Below are positions 20,101 to 28,977 of a stretch of DNA of 64,000 bases, piece after piece. The notes beneath the pieces were generated by a model. The model was not told where the DNA came from. It was given only the letters and a program-made list of their open reading frames with translations, and ran no database searches. The position numbers and the translations under genes are program-made. The number at the start of each line of letters is the position of its first letter. The stretch's first letter is position 1. The DNA is from Paroedura picta (lineage: Eukaryota > Chordata > Lepidosauria > Squamata > Gekkonidae). The stretch covers positions 100,777,318-100,841,317 of the forward strand of contig NC_135372.1 of the NCBI RefSeq assembly GCF_049243985.1, read 5' to 3'.

Positions 20101-21615
20101 GAGTGTTGGATTGGATGGGTCACTGGCCTGATCCAACATGGTTTCTCTTATGTTCTTATGTATTGAGATCAGTGGCTGACCCACTGATTGGCAACATGTA
20201 TTCAATCAGTATGTTATTGTGTGTTGAATATGCATAGTAACATGGTATGTTAGGCAAGAGAGGAACTCATGGTTTAGCATGGGAGCAGAAATTTTAAAAG
20301 GAGGCCTCAGATTCATCACCAATTTGATGAATTAAACCAGTGGTTCTTAACCTTCCTAATGCTGCAACCTTTTAATACAGTTCTTCATGTTGTGGTGACC
20401 CCCCAACCATAAAATTATGCAAGTGTTCTTTCACAGAAATTAATCCGAAACTGACCAATGGTGTGAAGATCCATTATACATGATTGTATATACATTGTTT
20501 CCCCCCCCCCCTGGGGTTTCTCAACTCAGTTATGCCTCCTGTCCCACCATGCCTATCGCATTCTTTTCCACTGCTTCAGATAGAGGAACACTCTATCTTG
20601 ATCTACCCCACAAGGCTGTTGTGTGGATGTTGCCCCCCTGGACAAGCTCCTTGCCCTGCTGTGACCCCTGTGAAAGGGTTGTTCGACCCCCAAAGGGGTC
20701 CCGACCCTCAGATTGAGAACCACTGAGTTTCTTGTAGTAGGAAAATTGTCAGCTGCCCAGATAAGAACATACAGAGCTTGGATGGATCAGAGCAGTGAGG
20801 GTCCACCTAGTCTGGCATCCTGTCTCGCACAGGGACCAGCCAGTTCCTCTGGAGGGCCAGCAGCAGAGGCTGAGGCCTTCTCCTGATGTTGCCTCCTGGC
20901 ACTCATATTCAGAGGTTTTCTACTTCTGAACACAGAAGTTCCCTTTAGTCACCATGGTAAGTATCCTCCATGAATCCGTCTAATCCCCTCTTAAAGCTGA
21001 CTATGCCTGTGGCCATCACTCTATCCTTTGGCAGCAAATTCCATATTTTAATTACTTGCTGTGTAAAGAAGTATTTCCCCCACTAGTATTTACAGGATAT
21101 CACCCATTCCCCGAACGTCAGCTTGGGACAACATCACTATCTCACCATCAAATCTAAGTGGAGATGTAGGCAGGTCCTGGATGCTTGGGGTTTCCTGACC
21201 TCACTGGCTAACCCCTTTCTGTGCAGTGATTTCTCAGCACTAAGCCAGGGGCAACTCACTTGGAAACCAGTCCCATGAAGCACATATTCACAGCTGTGTT
21301 GGAATCCAGAGCCTCCCACTGCTGATGTTGAGAGGATTACTGCTGCACCAATGCTTACCTTCTGCTGGCAGCCAGCAACATTAAGTCTTATTCAAAGACA
21401 TCAGCAACTTCTAAACATTGCACAAAACCTCTGTGGTTTGCTAAAAAACATAAGGTTTTATTTCGCTTTTCCCCCTAACTAAATTGAGCCATTTCTTTCT
21501 TGCAGGCACAAGTATGATGGTAGAAAACTCTGCAGGCCACCCTGTTACACATACTGTGATTTCTCTGACTCACTCTGTGGTAATGTTGGTCCTGATTGGG
21601 TACTTGGAGCTCTGA
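2040..21615 (+). CDS. CNTN2: Contactin-2 (TAG-1/axonin-1), exons from Ig3 to the C-terminus; 5' part outside window
   Basis: GPI-anchored neuronal and glial adhesion protein of the immunoglobulin superfamily; in vertebrates it acts in axon guidance and in juxtaparanodal clustering with CASPR2 and Kv1 channels. Seventeen exons were read: 2040-2139, 2979-3154, 4569-4705, 7791-7920, 8634-8784, 9621-9748, 10561-10736, 10970-11090, 12863-13021, 13134-13283, 13853-13923, 14783-15017, 15253-15368, 15636-15822, 17516-17628, 19353-19521, 21506-21615. All have AG/GT borders, and phases join without a break into 808 residues plus stop. Order: Ig3-Ig6, four fibronectin III domains (two exons each), then a hydrophobic GPI signal. 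Segments such as [18 protein letters not shown] and RTTGPGGDG are as I recall them from mammalian contactin-2, which separates it from CNTN1/3-6. The signal peptide and Ig1-Ig2 (about 230 residues) must lie left of the window. No stop or frameshift is seen. Confidence 0.96.
2979..3154 (+). CDS. CNTN2: CNTN2 exon: second half of Ig3
   Basis: Acceptor TGATCTAG, donor GTGAGG at 3155. It starts [12 protein letters not shown] and ends with GRIIIQ. The Ig motif [12 protein letters not shown] gives the second Ig3 cysteine. It ends with one base of the next codon (G), completed by CT of the following exon. Confidence 0.95.
4569..4705 (+). CDS. CNTN2: CNTN2 exon: first half of Ig4
   Basis: Acceptor CCCTTTATAG, donor GTATCA at 4706. 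It reads [17 protein letters not shown], then [19 protein letters not shown]: cysteine, then the Ig tryptophan. It ends in phase 0 at LTSQ. Confidence 0.95.
4920..4995. repeat. Short interspersed repeat (GTGGCACTTTAAAACC type)
   Basis: GAGTCTTGTGGCACTTTAAAACCTAACAGTTTTATT is a common reptile repeat motif. Another piece at 58535-58600 has GCTGTGTTGGTCTGAAGG..AGTCCAGTGGTACCTTTAA. Class not determined. Confidence 0.5.
5390..6740. repeat. CR1/L2-type LINE fragment interrupted by the MITE
   Basis: 5390-5588 and 6468 to about 6740 align with 17790-18500: shared blocks AACATGACATG, ATTACATACTAG, TACACAATAGTA, AATGCCC..CTGA.TAATTCAGTTTT. No coding part is seen. It lies in the CNTN2 intron before exon 7791. 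Confidence 0.6.
5589..6467. mobile_element. 879-bp TIR element (MITE) inserted in a LINE fragment
   Basis: Ends GGCCATTCCGCAC and, inverted, GGCCATTTCTCACC. Flanks TTCAG and CTCAG give a 4-5 bp target duplication. The LINE sequence at 18083-18100 shows the uninterrupted site (TAATTCAGTTTTGC). It is CpG-rich with a 14-nt perfect inverted repeat at 6169-6202. The open frames of about 170 codons inside show no transposase motif. Superfamily uncertain (PIF/Harbinger or hAT-like). Confidence 0.75.
7080..7375 (+). repeat. Longer copy of the palindrome-bearing repeat
   Basis: Shares the 3' core with 311-388 (ATCATTGGCC, CATGACCATATATGGTCA, ATCACCCAATAAA). Upstream it has GAGAAACCCCTGATAA and GAGAAACCCCAGAAGTG. 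No coding potential recognised. In the CNTN2 intron before exon 7791. Confidence 0.65.
7791..7920 (+). CDS. CNTN2: CNTN2 exon: second half of Ig4
   Basis: Acceptor GTCTGCACAG, donor GTAAGT at 7921. It reads [15 protein letters not shown], then [17 protein letters not shown] with the second Ig4 cysteine. The intron before it is about 3.1 kb and holds the large MITE at 5589-6467. Confidence 0.95.
8634..8784 (+). CDS. CNTN2: CNTN2 exon: first half of Ig5
   Basis: Acceptor TTTCTTCTTAG, donor GTACTG at 8785. It reads [20 protein letters not shown], then [11 protein letters not shown] and [13 protein letters not shown]. It ends with two bases of a codon (AG). Confidence 0.95.
9050..9475 (+). repeat. 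CR1/L2-type LINE 3' end
   Basis: Post-RT region (AAAGCCCTACATGGCTTGGG, CCTCTCATTATCAATC) followed by a typical 3'UTR and GTGAGCTGCCTTGTGTTCAG. In a CNTN2 intron, sense orientation. A shorter 3' end of similar kind lies at 8390-8475. Confidence 0.65.
9621..9748 (+). CDS. CNTN2: CNTN2 exon: second half of Ig5
   Basis: Acceptor TTCACTGCAG, donor GTAAGT at 9749. It reads [20 protein letters not shown], then [17 protein letters not shown], a highly characteristic contactin-2 stretch. It ends with one codon base after SVR. Confidence 0.96.
10561..10736 (+). CDS. CNTN2: CNTN2 exon: first half of Ig6
   Basis: Acceptor TTCTCCACAG, donor GTGAGT at 10737. It reads [17 protein letters not shown], then [17 protein letters not shown] and LDDFPIDF. 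It ends in phase 0. Confidence 0.95.
10970..11090 (+). CDS. CNTN2: CNTN2 exon: second half of Ig6
   Basis: Acceptor CATTCATAG, donor GTAATT at 11091. It reads [18 protein letters not shown], then [14 protein letters not shown] with the second Ig6 cysteine. It ends with one codon base after VVR. Confidence 0.95.
12863..13021 (+). CDS. CNTN2: CNTN2 exon: first half of fibronectin III domain 1
   Basis: Acceptor TTTCTTGTAG, donor GTAAGT at 13022. It reads [20 protein letters not shown], then [16 protein letters not shown], the Ig6/FN3 linker and first FN3 strands. It ends with one codon base after VRT. Confidence 0.95.
13134..13283 (+). CDS. CNTN2: CNTN2 exon: second half of fibronectin III domain 1
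   Basis: Acceptor GGGTTATAG, donor GTGAGT at 13284. It reads [15 protein letters not shown], then [19 protein letters not shown]. The intron before it is only 112 bp, the shortest of the gene in this window. Confidence 0.95.
13499..13588 (+). repeat. (TTC)n microsatellite in a CNTN2 intron
   Basis: About 90 bases of TTC with two TTTTC interruptions, between exons 13134-13283 and 13853-13923. Open frames here are repeat artefacts. Confidence 0.95.
13853..13923 (+). CDS. CNTN2: CNTN2 exon: start of fibronectin III domain 2
   Basis: Acceptor ATAAACCAG, donor GTAAGT at 13924. It reads [18 protein letters not shown], then LIINWT. This is a short 71-nt exon whose Gly-rich SGGGGAPGE run matches mammalian contactin-2. 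Confidence 0.95.
14440..14515. repeat. Near-palindromic AAGTC/GACTT foldback repeat
   Basis: AGAAGTAAGTCTCATATTATTCAGTGGGGCTTACTCT: the two arms are inverted versions of each other. Similar copies lie at 40280-40355 and 55805-55895. Common in reptile genomes; class not determined. Confidence 0.55.
14783..15017 (+). CDS. CNTN2: CNTN2 exon: rest of fibronectin III domain 2
   Basis: Acceptor CATATCTCAG, donor GTATGC at 15018. It reads [18 protein letters not shown], then [20 protein letters not shown]. It ends in EE plus one codon base. Confidence 0.95.
15253..15368 (+). CDS. CNTN2: CNTN2 exon: first half of fibronectin III domain 3
   Basis: Acceptor AATTTGACAG, donor GTAAGT at 15369. It reads [19 protein letters not shown], then [11 protein letters not shown]. 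It ends in phase 0. The next intron is only 267 bp. Confidence 0.95.
15636..15822 (+). CDS. CNTN2: CNTN2 exon: second half of fibronectin III domain 3
   Basis: Acceptor TTGGCTTCAG, donor GTGAGT at 15823. It reads [20 protein letters not shown], then [20 protein letters not shown], a near-perfect contactin signature. It ends with one codon base after KP. Confidence 0.96.
16517..16870 (+). repeat. tRNA-derived SINE with (CTT)n tail, nested in a hAT element
   Basis: Head GAGAGCCAGTTTGGTGTAGTGG (box A) and GGTTCGATTCC (box B). The body includes CTGGGTGACCATGGGCTCGC and AAGCCGCTTTGAGCCTCCTT. It ends in about 80 bases of CTT. TTCTAATG at 16509-16516 and 16870-16877 is the target duplication within the hAT element. 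Confidence 0.88.
16790..16873 (+). repeat. (CTT)n microsatellite at a SINE tail
   Basis: Nearly pure CTT/TTC repeat forming the tail of the SINE at 16517. Its reverse strand gives a meaningless poly-Glu reading frame. Confidence 0.95.
17025..17108 (+). repeat. Tandem repeat of CTCAGGTTTCTCAGTTCAGTT
   Basis: Several imperfect copies of CTCAGGTTTCTCAGTTCAG. The related hAT element at 20338 has the motif once (GGGGTTTCTCAACTCAGTT), so the array expanded inside this copy. Confidence 0.85.
17516..17628 (+). CDS. CNTN2: CNTN2 exon: first half of fibronectin III domain 4
   Basis: Acceptor ATCTTCTAG, donor GTAAAT at 17629. It reads [15 protein letters not shown], then VSIRWDPV and ESAVTGYK. It ends in phase 0. 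Confidence 0.95.
17685..18590 (-). repeat. CR1/L2-type LINE fragment
   Basis: Minus-strand reading near 18341 gives [20 protein letters not shown], the degenerate C-terminal motif seen in CR1/L2 reverse transcriptases (SRLDYCNALYxGLP). The remainder is 3' non-coding LINE sequence. It lies in the CNTN2 intron before the last FN3 exon pair is completed. Confidence 0.65.
19134..19251 (-). repeat. Sauria SINE, 5'-truncated
   Basis: Minus-strand 3' part only. Flanked by ACTCTTGTGGTTA (19121-19133) and ACTATTGTGGTTA (19252-19264), a 13-bp duplication with one mismatch, so the truncation happened at insertion. Confidence 0.88.
19353..19521 (+). CDS. CNTN2: CNTN2 exon: second half of fibronectin III domain 4
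   Basis: Acceptor TCTGCCATAG, donor GTGCGT at 19522. It reads [19 protein letters not shown], then [20 protein letters not shown]. It ends with one codon base after RNG. Confidence 0.95.
19940..20160 (+). repeat. CR1/L3-like LINE 3' end
   Basis: TTGGATTGGATGGGTCACTGGCCTGATCCAACATGG..TCTTATGTTCTTATGT is the usual terminus of this repeat family in reptiles. Confidence 0.65.
20338..20725 (+). mobile_element. hAT-type MITE, complete ends
   Basis: TIRs CAGTGGTTCTTAACCTTCC (left) and GATTGAGAACCACTG (right). The internal GGTTGTTCGACCCCCAAAGG is shared with the copy at 16493. The 8-bp target duplication is no longer evident, which suggests an old insertion. Confidence 0.85.
20755..21085 (+). repeat. 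CR1-like interspersed repeat
   Basis: Reads AAGAACATACAGAGC..GGATCAGAGCAG..GTCTGGCATCCTGTCTC..TCTAATCCCCTCTTAAAGCTG..GTGGCCATCACT..TGTGTAAAGAAGTATTTCC, a very common reptile repeat. Shorter copies: about 3475-3680, 16130-16260 and 51280-51370. Confidence 0.7.
21506..21615 (+). CDS. CNTN2: CNTN2 last exon: GPI-anchor signal and stop
   Basis: Acceptor TTTCTTGCAG at 21505; stop TGA at 21613-21615. It reads [20 protein letters not shown] and then a hydrophobic end ([12 protein letters not shown]), as expected for a cleaved GPI-attachment signal. An omega site near ENSAG is likely by inference. No cytoplasmic tail follows. Confidence 0.94.
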
Positions 21616-24478
21616 TGCCAGTCACCCTACTGGAGGCCCCCAGAAAGGATTCCTCCTAAACGAGCAGGAGCAGTTGACCATCAGGACTACAGATTTCTAC
21701 CACAGCTGCACGGCAGGGAGTGATTACTGGGAAAGGACTCAAGAGGAAAACTTAACTTCTTCTTTTTAGAAAATAGAACATTTCATACAAGATATGAGAC
21801 TTTAACTAATCAAAGTTGTTGTTTTTTACCTGAAGAAACAAAAGGGTGAAGTCTGGAAATTGGATGTCTCATAGTACTGTATTCAGTAGATTTTTCTGCC
21901 TTATGAAGCCATGTACAAAAATAATTGGACTCCTAAAACTTGATTTTTTAAAAAGCAGGTAAATACACTACCAGGTAGGGAAAAGTTTTCAGAGTAATGA
22001 GCATGCTCTATCATTCCCAGTTGCAGCCAGAATTGAACCAAGGACTATGCTCAGAAGTAACGTGTGAATGGGTAGGAAGAAGTGAGAATATTACAGTTGT
22101 CCCCTAATCTGGCTTTTACCCTGTACTGCTGTAGGCCAACATTCCATTTCTGCCAAGAGGTTCATCTCTCATTGGTCACCTATATCTAACATTTATCCTT
22201 TATCACTTCTTGTGTTTTATTTTGGTTTCTTTCCTTCTTTTTCACACTGTTCTAGAGTTCTGGAAATAAGTGTTCCCCACAAGAGGAACCAAAGAAGATT
22301 TTGCATCAAGTAATAGTTCAGGATTAGGCCTGCAAGGAATTTGAATGTGTTAGAAAAAGAAGACCAGTGCAGAAGTGAATTGTCGTCTCCCCATGAGTCA
22401 CACTGTCCTCAGCTGGGCTTCGACTTGAGAGCTAGATTTATGTATTAACATGCCATTCCATCAACAACGAATGCACAAGAAAGTCCTCTGGGTTTGTGGT
22501 CGGATGGGTGCTTCCCCCCTCTGTCACCACAAGATGCTGCACACCAGCACCTGAAATCCCTTTCTTTGATGGTGCAACTGGAAGTGCCACCACCTGCATG
22601 TCCTTTCTGAGTAGCACATGCAACTGGGAGCATGAGTGGTAAATCAATCATGAGTGTCTGGGATAAAGGAGCATGGGATGGGGGATGGCGAGAGGGGACC
22701 CCTGGGTGTGCTACCTCTGATCCTGAAAGTCCTCCCCGTCTGTGCAGTTGGTAACCTGTTCTCTGTAGAACAAATGACTATTTGATCATGGCCATGAGAT
22801 TACTGTTTACCAGCTTTATTTTCTCAGATTGTTCTTTGAGGACTTAAAGTTTGTTCTGAATATGCTTAGCTGATTAATTCCTTTCAAAGTACTTTGAATC
22901 TCCGGGGTTACAGAATAAGGAAGGAGAAAACATAGCATTATATTCTTCCAATGCCTTTTAAAAGATTACTCTTGGGATCCTGTTATGCATCTCTGATTCA
23001 TCCTCATTTTCTCATGCTGTAAAAGAAATCGAGCCAACCAATGTTGAATGTGGAGATTTTGTCTCCATGAGCAAATGATTAGAATGCACTGTACCTTCTT
23101 CTAGTTACAGGGCATCATTATCACCAACCTTACAGCCATGGGTAGCTGGAGGAAGATTTAGAAATACAAAGTTAGATCACTGGTAACCCATTAAAGTTTG
23201 CTCAGCCCTGAGTAAGTCTGATACAGCACAAGCCGAACGGGACTTCTACAAAACTTGGTTGGATATGATGGCAAATGGCATAGTGTCAGTGCATGAAAGA
23301 GGGGAGAACTGATTAATATGGCAGAGCTAAGTAATGAATAATATTGGGGTAATGTTTCTAGTCAGTGGGGATCAAAGGTTTATGGTATGGATGCCTGCCT
23401 GCTTCAGTAGAATCCATGTTCTCATCCTAATCTGTGTTCTCATATTAACTTTTGTTAATTCCCAGTTTGTGCAGAAAGTTTACTGGTTGATTTGTCTGCG
23501 TTGATTGTTATCCTGCAATGAGCTCAGAGCTCTCCCGTTTTCCATTAGTGTCATATATCTGGGAAGGGAAAGTGTGGATGGCTAAACAGTCAGGAGTGGG
23601 CTGCCATGTGTGAAAAAGCTGTGATTGGACTGAACGCCCACTGCCAGTCCTGGAGTGCTTGGAGATAATGTTTTCCCTTCACAGTTTACACTGCTGCAAA
23701 TACTGAGCTACTTACTTAAAATGTGGATTATCCCATCTGCCATTTTTTGGGGGGTTTTTTTGGCTCTTTCTTGTGGACTGTTACAATATCTCTGTCTAAC
23801 TGAAGCACTTCTGCTCAAATGTAATTTTATAGCTATATATTTTTATGTTTTATGTTAATATTCTATTTTTGTTGAAAATTTGATATATTTTTGTAGGATG
23901 TTTTTTTGGCAGATTGGTAACTGCTGTTACTATTTTTAAAAGTTGTCTTCACCTCTTCCTTCAAGGATCTCAGAAGCATTTTAAATTTGTAACAACCCTG
24001 TAACGGAGAGAAGCTTGTCTAAGGCCACCCAGTGACCTTCAGAGTTGAGCAGAACTGGGGCCACCCAGACCCAAGCCCAGCACAACAGCTTTCTGCAGAG
24101 CATGTGTACGACTTGCTTGGTATTGCCTTCCTGGGCTACTAGCCCTATTCCCAAACTTGGAATGTGCACCCTGGTCTTGCAGTGTATATATAACTTTCTT
24201 TTTACTGTATTAATTTTTTCTGCTAGAGGCAGGTTTACTCTGGCAACGTAACAACTGTAGAGAACCTAAACTAGTTTCATGAATCAATATGATGCCAATA
24301 GCATTCTGCTCAAAGTAGTCTTTGGAGGAGAAGAAGACCCACTGCTTAGTTTGATGGTGTGTTGCTTCTATTAAGGAGTCCAGGTCAAGATTTTTCATTA
24401 TCTGGAATAGGGGGAGGAGCAGAGCAAGATTCTGTACCCAATGTGGTCATGTATGTCCCATGCCCTTAGGCAAGAAAG

Positions 24479-24517
24479 GTGCTCACTTTGGCAGCACATA
24501 TACGAAAATTGGAATGA
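24479..24517 (+). ncRNA. U6 snRNA 5' fragment (pseudogene)
   Basis: GTGCTCACTTTGGCAGCACA followed by TATACGAAAATTGGAATGA aligns to the first ~39 nt of U6 (GTGCTCGCTTCGGCAGCACA, TATACTAAAATTGGAACGA) with four mismatches. It then stops matching. Not functional: the ACAGAG box and everything after it are missing. Confidence 0.85.
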
Positions 24518-25836
24518 CCCTTAGGAGAGAAAGTTTTGCCTGTAAATTTTGCCATTTCTGTCTTGTTTATTTCCTCCCAAGGAGACTCAAGCTGTTTCCT
24601 CTTCTTCCTCCACCTCAGAAGGAACCCTGGCAATGTAGGCTGCCCTTCTTGTCCCTTCTTTCTCAAGGATGGGAGAAATTAGTGTGAGATAATACAACTT
24701 TCTTGAGCTGAACTGTTGGAAGCATCTTCTCTGGGTGCCAGTGCAGCAGAGACAGAGCTGTTAACCAACAGTTTCTTTTTTCAAAACTTGCCTTACGCTA
24801 CCTAAATTTTCACTAAGTTTTCACCTAGGTAGCTTCCAGAAACCCACAATCCCTCCACTATCAGTAATACAGGAACAGTGTTACCGAATTCTCTTTGTGG
24901 GCTGTTTGTCAGGATTACTGAAATGATGTATATGAGGCATTTTGAAGACTTTTAAGTACTATGAACATATTCAGTCATCTCTGCGTTAAATGTGTTGCTT
25001 GTCCCCATCCCACCCCCACTCCGCTGACCTGAAGGGAGTTTTTGATAGCAGAATGAATTGATGGACACAGTAGACAGCAATTGTCCCAACAGGCAGAAGT
25101 AGGAAGAGAGAATACCGTCATGTTATGTTCAGGGGTAGTTGTTTCATGCCCTTATCTAAAAGCATGTAAAAAGTAGGCATTTGTGCAGTGTGTAGATGTG
25201 TTTTGGCAAACCGTATTTAGATTGCTGTATACAGTGATGGATAATGGTAATTACTTCAGGGAAATGTATTTCATTGTATTCTACCACCCAAGCCAGGAGA
25301 CTTAAATTCTGTGGGACTTCAAAGAAATAGAACACTGTGCTGAATCTTCTGCTGGTTATCAGTGGCTGTGCTGCTAAAATAAGCCACTGCAGTTTGTAGA
25401 ATGTGTGGATGGGATGGAACAGGGTGTGACAAAACCAGAGTCATTTGAACTGTAGTAGACGTTAATGTCGCCTTGTGAGTCAAGTCAGTACATTTTCCAT
25501 ACATTTCTTTTGCTGAACTGCATCCCATGAACAAACTTCACATGTGACACATTGAATGGAAAAGATCTCCCACCTTACCAGTTGGCTGTTTCCATGAGGG
25601 TCACTCTAGTTTTTAGACTGATGGTCTAATATAATTAAAACTAAACAGAATTTTAAAACATGAACTGTTCCTACACCATGTTGACTAATATATTCCTGTC
25701 ATTCTTTGTATGTAGGTGTGTGTATATTTATATGTACAATTTTGTTTTATTTTTCTAGAATGTGTGTTATTTCTCATCCATAAAAGTGTATTCCTTATGT
25801 TACATTTACATTCATAACCCCACCCTGTCATCTATA

Positions 25837-25842
25837 AATAAA
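25837..25842 (+). promoter_or_regulatory. Poly(A) signal AATAAA, probably CNTN2
   Basis: Canonical hexamer inside TATAAATAAAAG, followed within about 10-30 bases by GTGTAG and other GT-containing sequence. Assignment to CNTN2 rests on strand and distance only. Confidence 0.5.
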
Positions 25843-27670
25843 AGTGTAGTACACGTTCAAGCTTATGTACTCCATCAGCATTTTAAGGCATTTCATGGCA
25901 TGGAAAAATAACGTTCATCCCAATCCAATGAATACTTTCACATATAGCTTGGTTTCACTGCCAAAGCAAAAGGCTGGAAATCTGTATACAGCACCTCCAC
26001 CAGAACAGGTGACTGATGGGCACTGTTGTTGAGCTAGAGACTCTGCATACATTCAGGGAGATGCATTTCATTCTAAGATGTTTGCAGTTTCCCTAAACAA
26101 TGAATGTATGGATTTAATGCAAGCGTGCATTGTTCCCGTGGCCTGTATGTGCCACATCCATCTATTGGCTGCAATTCTAAATCCATTTAAGTCCTAAATA
26201 AGTTTAACAGAGCATTATCAAAAGTGAAGAAAGACACCATTGCAATGTCTTTTCTATTGCAAGTAACACTATCTGTGCCCCATACAACTTACATTGCTTT
26301 GAACATTCATTTTACTTATTCTAGTACCTTAACATTTATAGTCACATTTTTAGCGGAAATCTGTTATGACTTTGTCCCTTTAAACAGGTTTGTCTATTGT
26401 TGGTTATGAGATTTTCTCTGTAAGATTCAACATCAAGGTTCAAGCAGAGTTAGGGATGTCATTGATGTGTGTTGGTGCAGGTAGGACCAATGGTTTAATT
26501 CAAAAGCATCTTTCCCCCTTTTTAGGAAGCAGTTTAGTGACCAGAATAAAATCAAAAGGCTGAAGCAGCCTAAGTGACCAATAAATTGTCCCCAAGGAGT
26601 ATGTTTCAGTGCCAGCAATGGGTACTCACTGTATGTCTGTGCGATAGTTTTGAAGAGTGCCAGATGTGCACTTAAGAAATATAACCATGAATGAGGCTGA
26701 ACATAGCTGGTATAGGGGAGGGGCTTACCATAGTCAATCCAATGTGGTAAAATTGACTGGAGGCTTTTGATCATGAAACCAGACTTTCTGCTTCCTTCCT
26801 TTACCTAAAGAACACTTTGGGGCCTTGCATTATCATAAGTATACTCTTGCAGTCAGAAGCCTACCATCACATATTACAATCTGCTACTTCTACCCGGACT
26901 GTATTGTACAGGAAATAGGGACAGTTTCTTTTCAGTAACTTTGTACGCTATTTTTTTAAAGAAAACAACAACAAAAAAGAGCAAATATTGTAAGCATACT
27001 ATGACTAAAAGTTATTGGCTACAGTAGCACGCAGTTCTTAAATAAAAATCTTCAAAGATTTAGCAAGTTTCTCAGGAGTGACTTATTTCTAGGCAGATGA
27101 TAAAAGTTGGAGAAGATACACTCCAAAGGATGGCAATGCCATCAGGAAATTGACATTGCTGCTGCGTCACAGCTGGCCATGCAAGGTGCTCAGGAACCTT
27201 TTATAAACAGGAGTGAACAGCAGCCAGCCTGGCAAGCAGGGGAAATTGGTCACCTACATATTGTCAGGTGTACTGACCTCTTTTATTCAAATATGGTGAA
27301 TATCTGAAATATCTATAAACTCTTACCAGTTTAACTATGCCTTCCCAAGCTGCTATAGAGTTGTTGTTGCAACCTGTTCCTTTACATGCAGGGTTACAAT
27401 TCTAGGGTTAGTTACCTTGCTTGGGAACAAAGACTTGTGGGCTGAGTCCTGCAATGGGCATCATCTTTGGATGGAAGCACATGTAAGGTCCCTTGGTGTT
27501 TCCCACTGCCCCTTTTCCTGGAGTTTTAGTTCTTGTTTTCTGACAGCAGGCACTACTACCAAATTGTAGGAACAGAACTCAATCACAAAACAGAGCATGG
27601 CCCTGAATACTATGTTTAGTCTTAATTCATTATTCATTGTAAGTGAGGACAAACTGCTCTTTCCTTGATA

Positions 27671-27872
27671 GCCCACACCTGCCCAGTCTCATTCTCTCTT
27701 GGAAGCAGAGCAAGGTCAACTTGGGCCAGAACTTGGCTGAGAGACCACCAGAAAATACCAGACTTGTGTTGTGGAGGCAGGTGATGGCAAACCACCTCTG
27801 AACATTTCTTGCCCTGATGATGTCCCCTTAAGTTAGCTATGACTTGATAGCCATAAAAGAAAAATAAAACCA
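27671..27872 (+). repeat. 5S-rRNA-derived SINE
   Basis: The head aligns by eye to 5S rRNA: CTCTTGGAAGCAGAGCAAGGTC against CTCGGAAGCTAAGCAGGGTC, and GAGAGACCACCAGAAAATACC against GGAGACCGCCTGGGAATACC. It is followed by GGCAAACCACCTCTGAA and a Bov-B-like tail (CTATGACTTGATAGCC). It fits the 5S-headed SINEs described in squamates. Confidence 0.8.
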
Positions 27873-27912
27873 TTGTAGCTTTTCTGGGTTCAAACTGCAC
27901 TTCTCTTTACAT

Positions 27913-28334
27913 CAGGTGTCCCCAATTTTTTTTTTTTTTTTGAGCTTGTAGGCAAGTTTGGAATTCTGACATAAGGGGAAGTTGCATAGTCACAAAATGG
28001 CTGCTGCGGGAGATGGAACCAATCACAAAATGAGTGAGGTTATACACAATGCTAATAGTAACACATCCTCATTTTAGGCAGAAACTCTGCTTAACATGAT
28101 GCCTTTTTAAAAACACATTGTCTAAATTATTTTCTTCTGCACAGGGAAGTCACAGGGAAGAACCTTGCACTGTGGAGGCAGCTGCTGTTGAAGATACTTT
28201 AGCTTTTGAATGTGTACAGCTAACTAGATCCCCAGTGTCCATTTAGAAGCCCTGCTGGAGAAAAGCCCGACTTGGCCCTGCAGACTTTTAAAAAGTGCTT
28301 GGCAAGCACCAGGGAAGGTGGCGGTGGGCACCAC
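27913..28334 (+). repeat. Degenerate hAT-like repeat
   Basis: Left end CAGGTGTCCCCAATT, middle CACAAAATGGCTGC and CCAATCACAAAATGAG, right part GGCAAGCACCAGGGAAGGTGGCGGTGGGCACCAC. The right TIR is missing. Identification is by general resemblance. Confidence 0.35.
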
Positions 28335-28977
28335 ATATACTTAACACGGCGATTTGGAGGTACAGCTTGGGGAAGGTGGGGTTTGCAAACGGGAAGAACT
28401 GCAGCAAGGAGCCATAGAGTTCAACCTTCAAAGCAGCTGTTTTCTCCAGCTGCTGTCCAGATTACTGTCATGAGTAGATTGGTTGTAATTCTGGGGGATT
28501 CCAGACCCCGCCTGGAGGTTGGCAACCCTATGGATATCCCAAAACAACCCTGGAGTAAAACTAGATAGAAAACCACCCAGCCTCTGCAGGACAGCACTCT
28601 GAGGTTAGGAGGCCCCCAAAGACCAACCCCCTTTGTACACCTCTTCCTCCCTTCACAACTTGCCTGGTGGCAGCAGAAAAATGCACACATACAAACACCA
28701 GTACTGCAGGATAATAATGGATTTGTAGCTGCCCTTCTTGCCAATGTCAAGTGAATTTCTGCAGCTTTAGGCATGAACTAGTATAAGCTCAGCCTGAATT
28801 TCAGTGAGGTTTGGGTTTAATGCACTACCCAGAAAGTTCAGGTGATGATCTCTTTAATTTAAATTTCAACCAACTCACTTCAACCTTATATCTTAATAGC
28901 AATGGTAGCCACCTTTAAAGAGCTTAGTAAGCTTTTAGAAAAATATGTTCCTAATTCCCCTACAATATGCATGAGTA

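Larger units (their letters stand above)
21616..25865 (+). other. CNTN2: Probable CNTN2 3'UTR
   Basis: About 4.2 kb without coding signal follows the stop. It has few recognisable repeats compared with the flanking introns. It ends near AATAAA at 25837-25842, the best poly(A) signal downstream. A long contactin-2 3'UTR is what I recall for mammals; the extent here is inferred. It contains the U6 fragment at 24479. Confidence 0.5.
25866..28970. other. Convergent intergenic region CNTN2/TMEM81
   Basis: No ORF with codon-like or domain-like content. Holds the 5S-headed SINE (27671), the decayed hAT-like piece (27913) and otherwise unassigned AT-rich sequence. Confidence 0.6.

Noticed and set aside
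24479-24517. Functional U6 gene
   Set aside because: Only the first third is present; no pol III terminator or upstream PSE context was identified.
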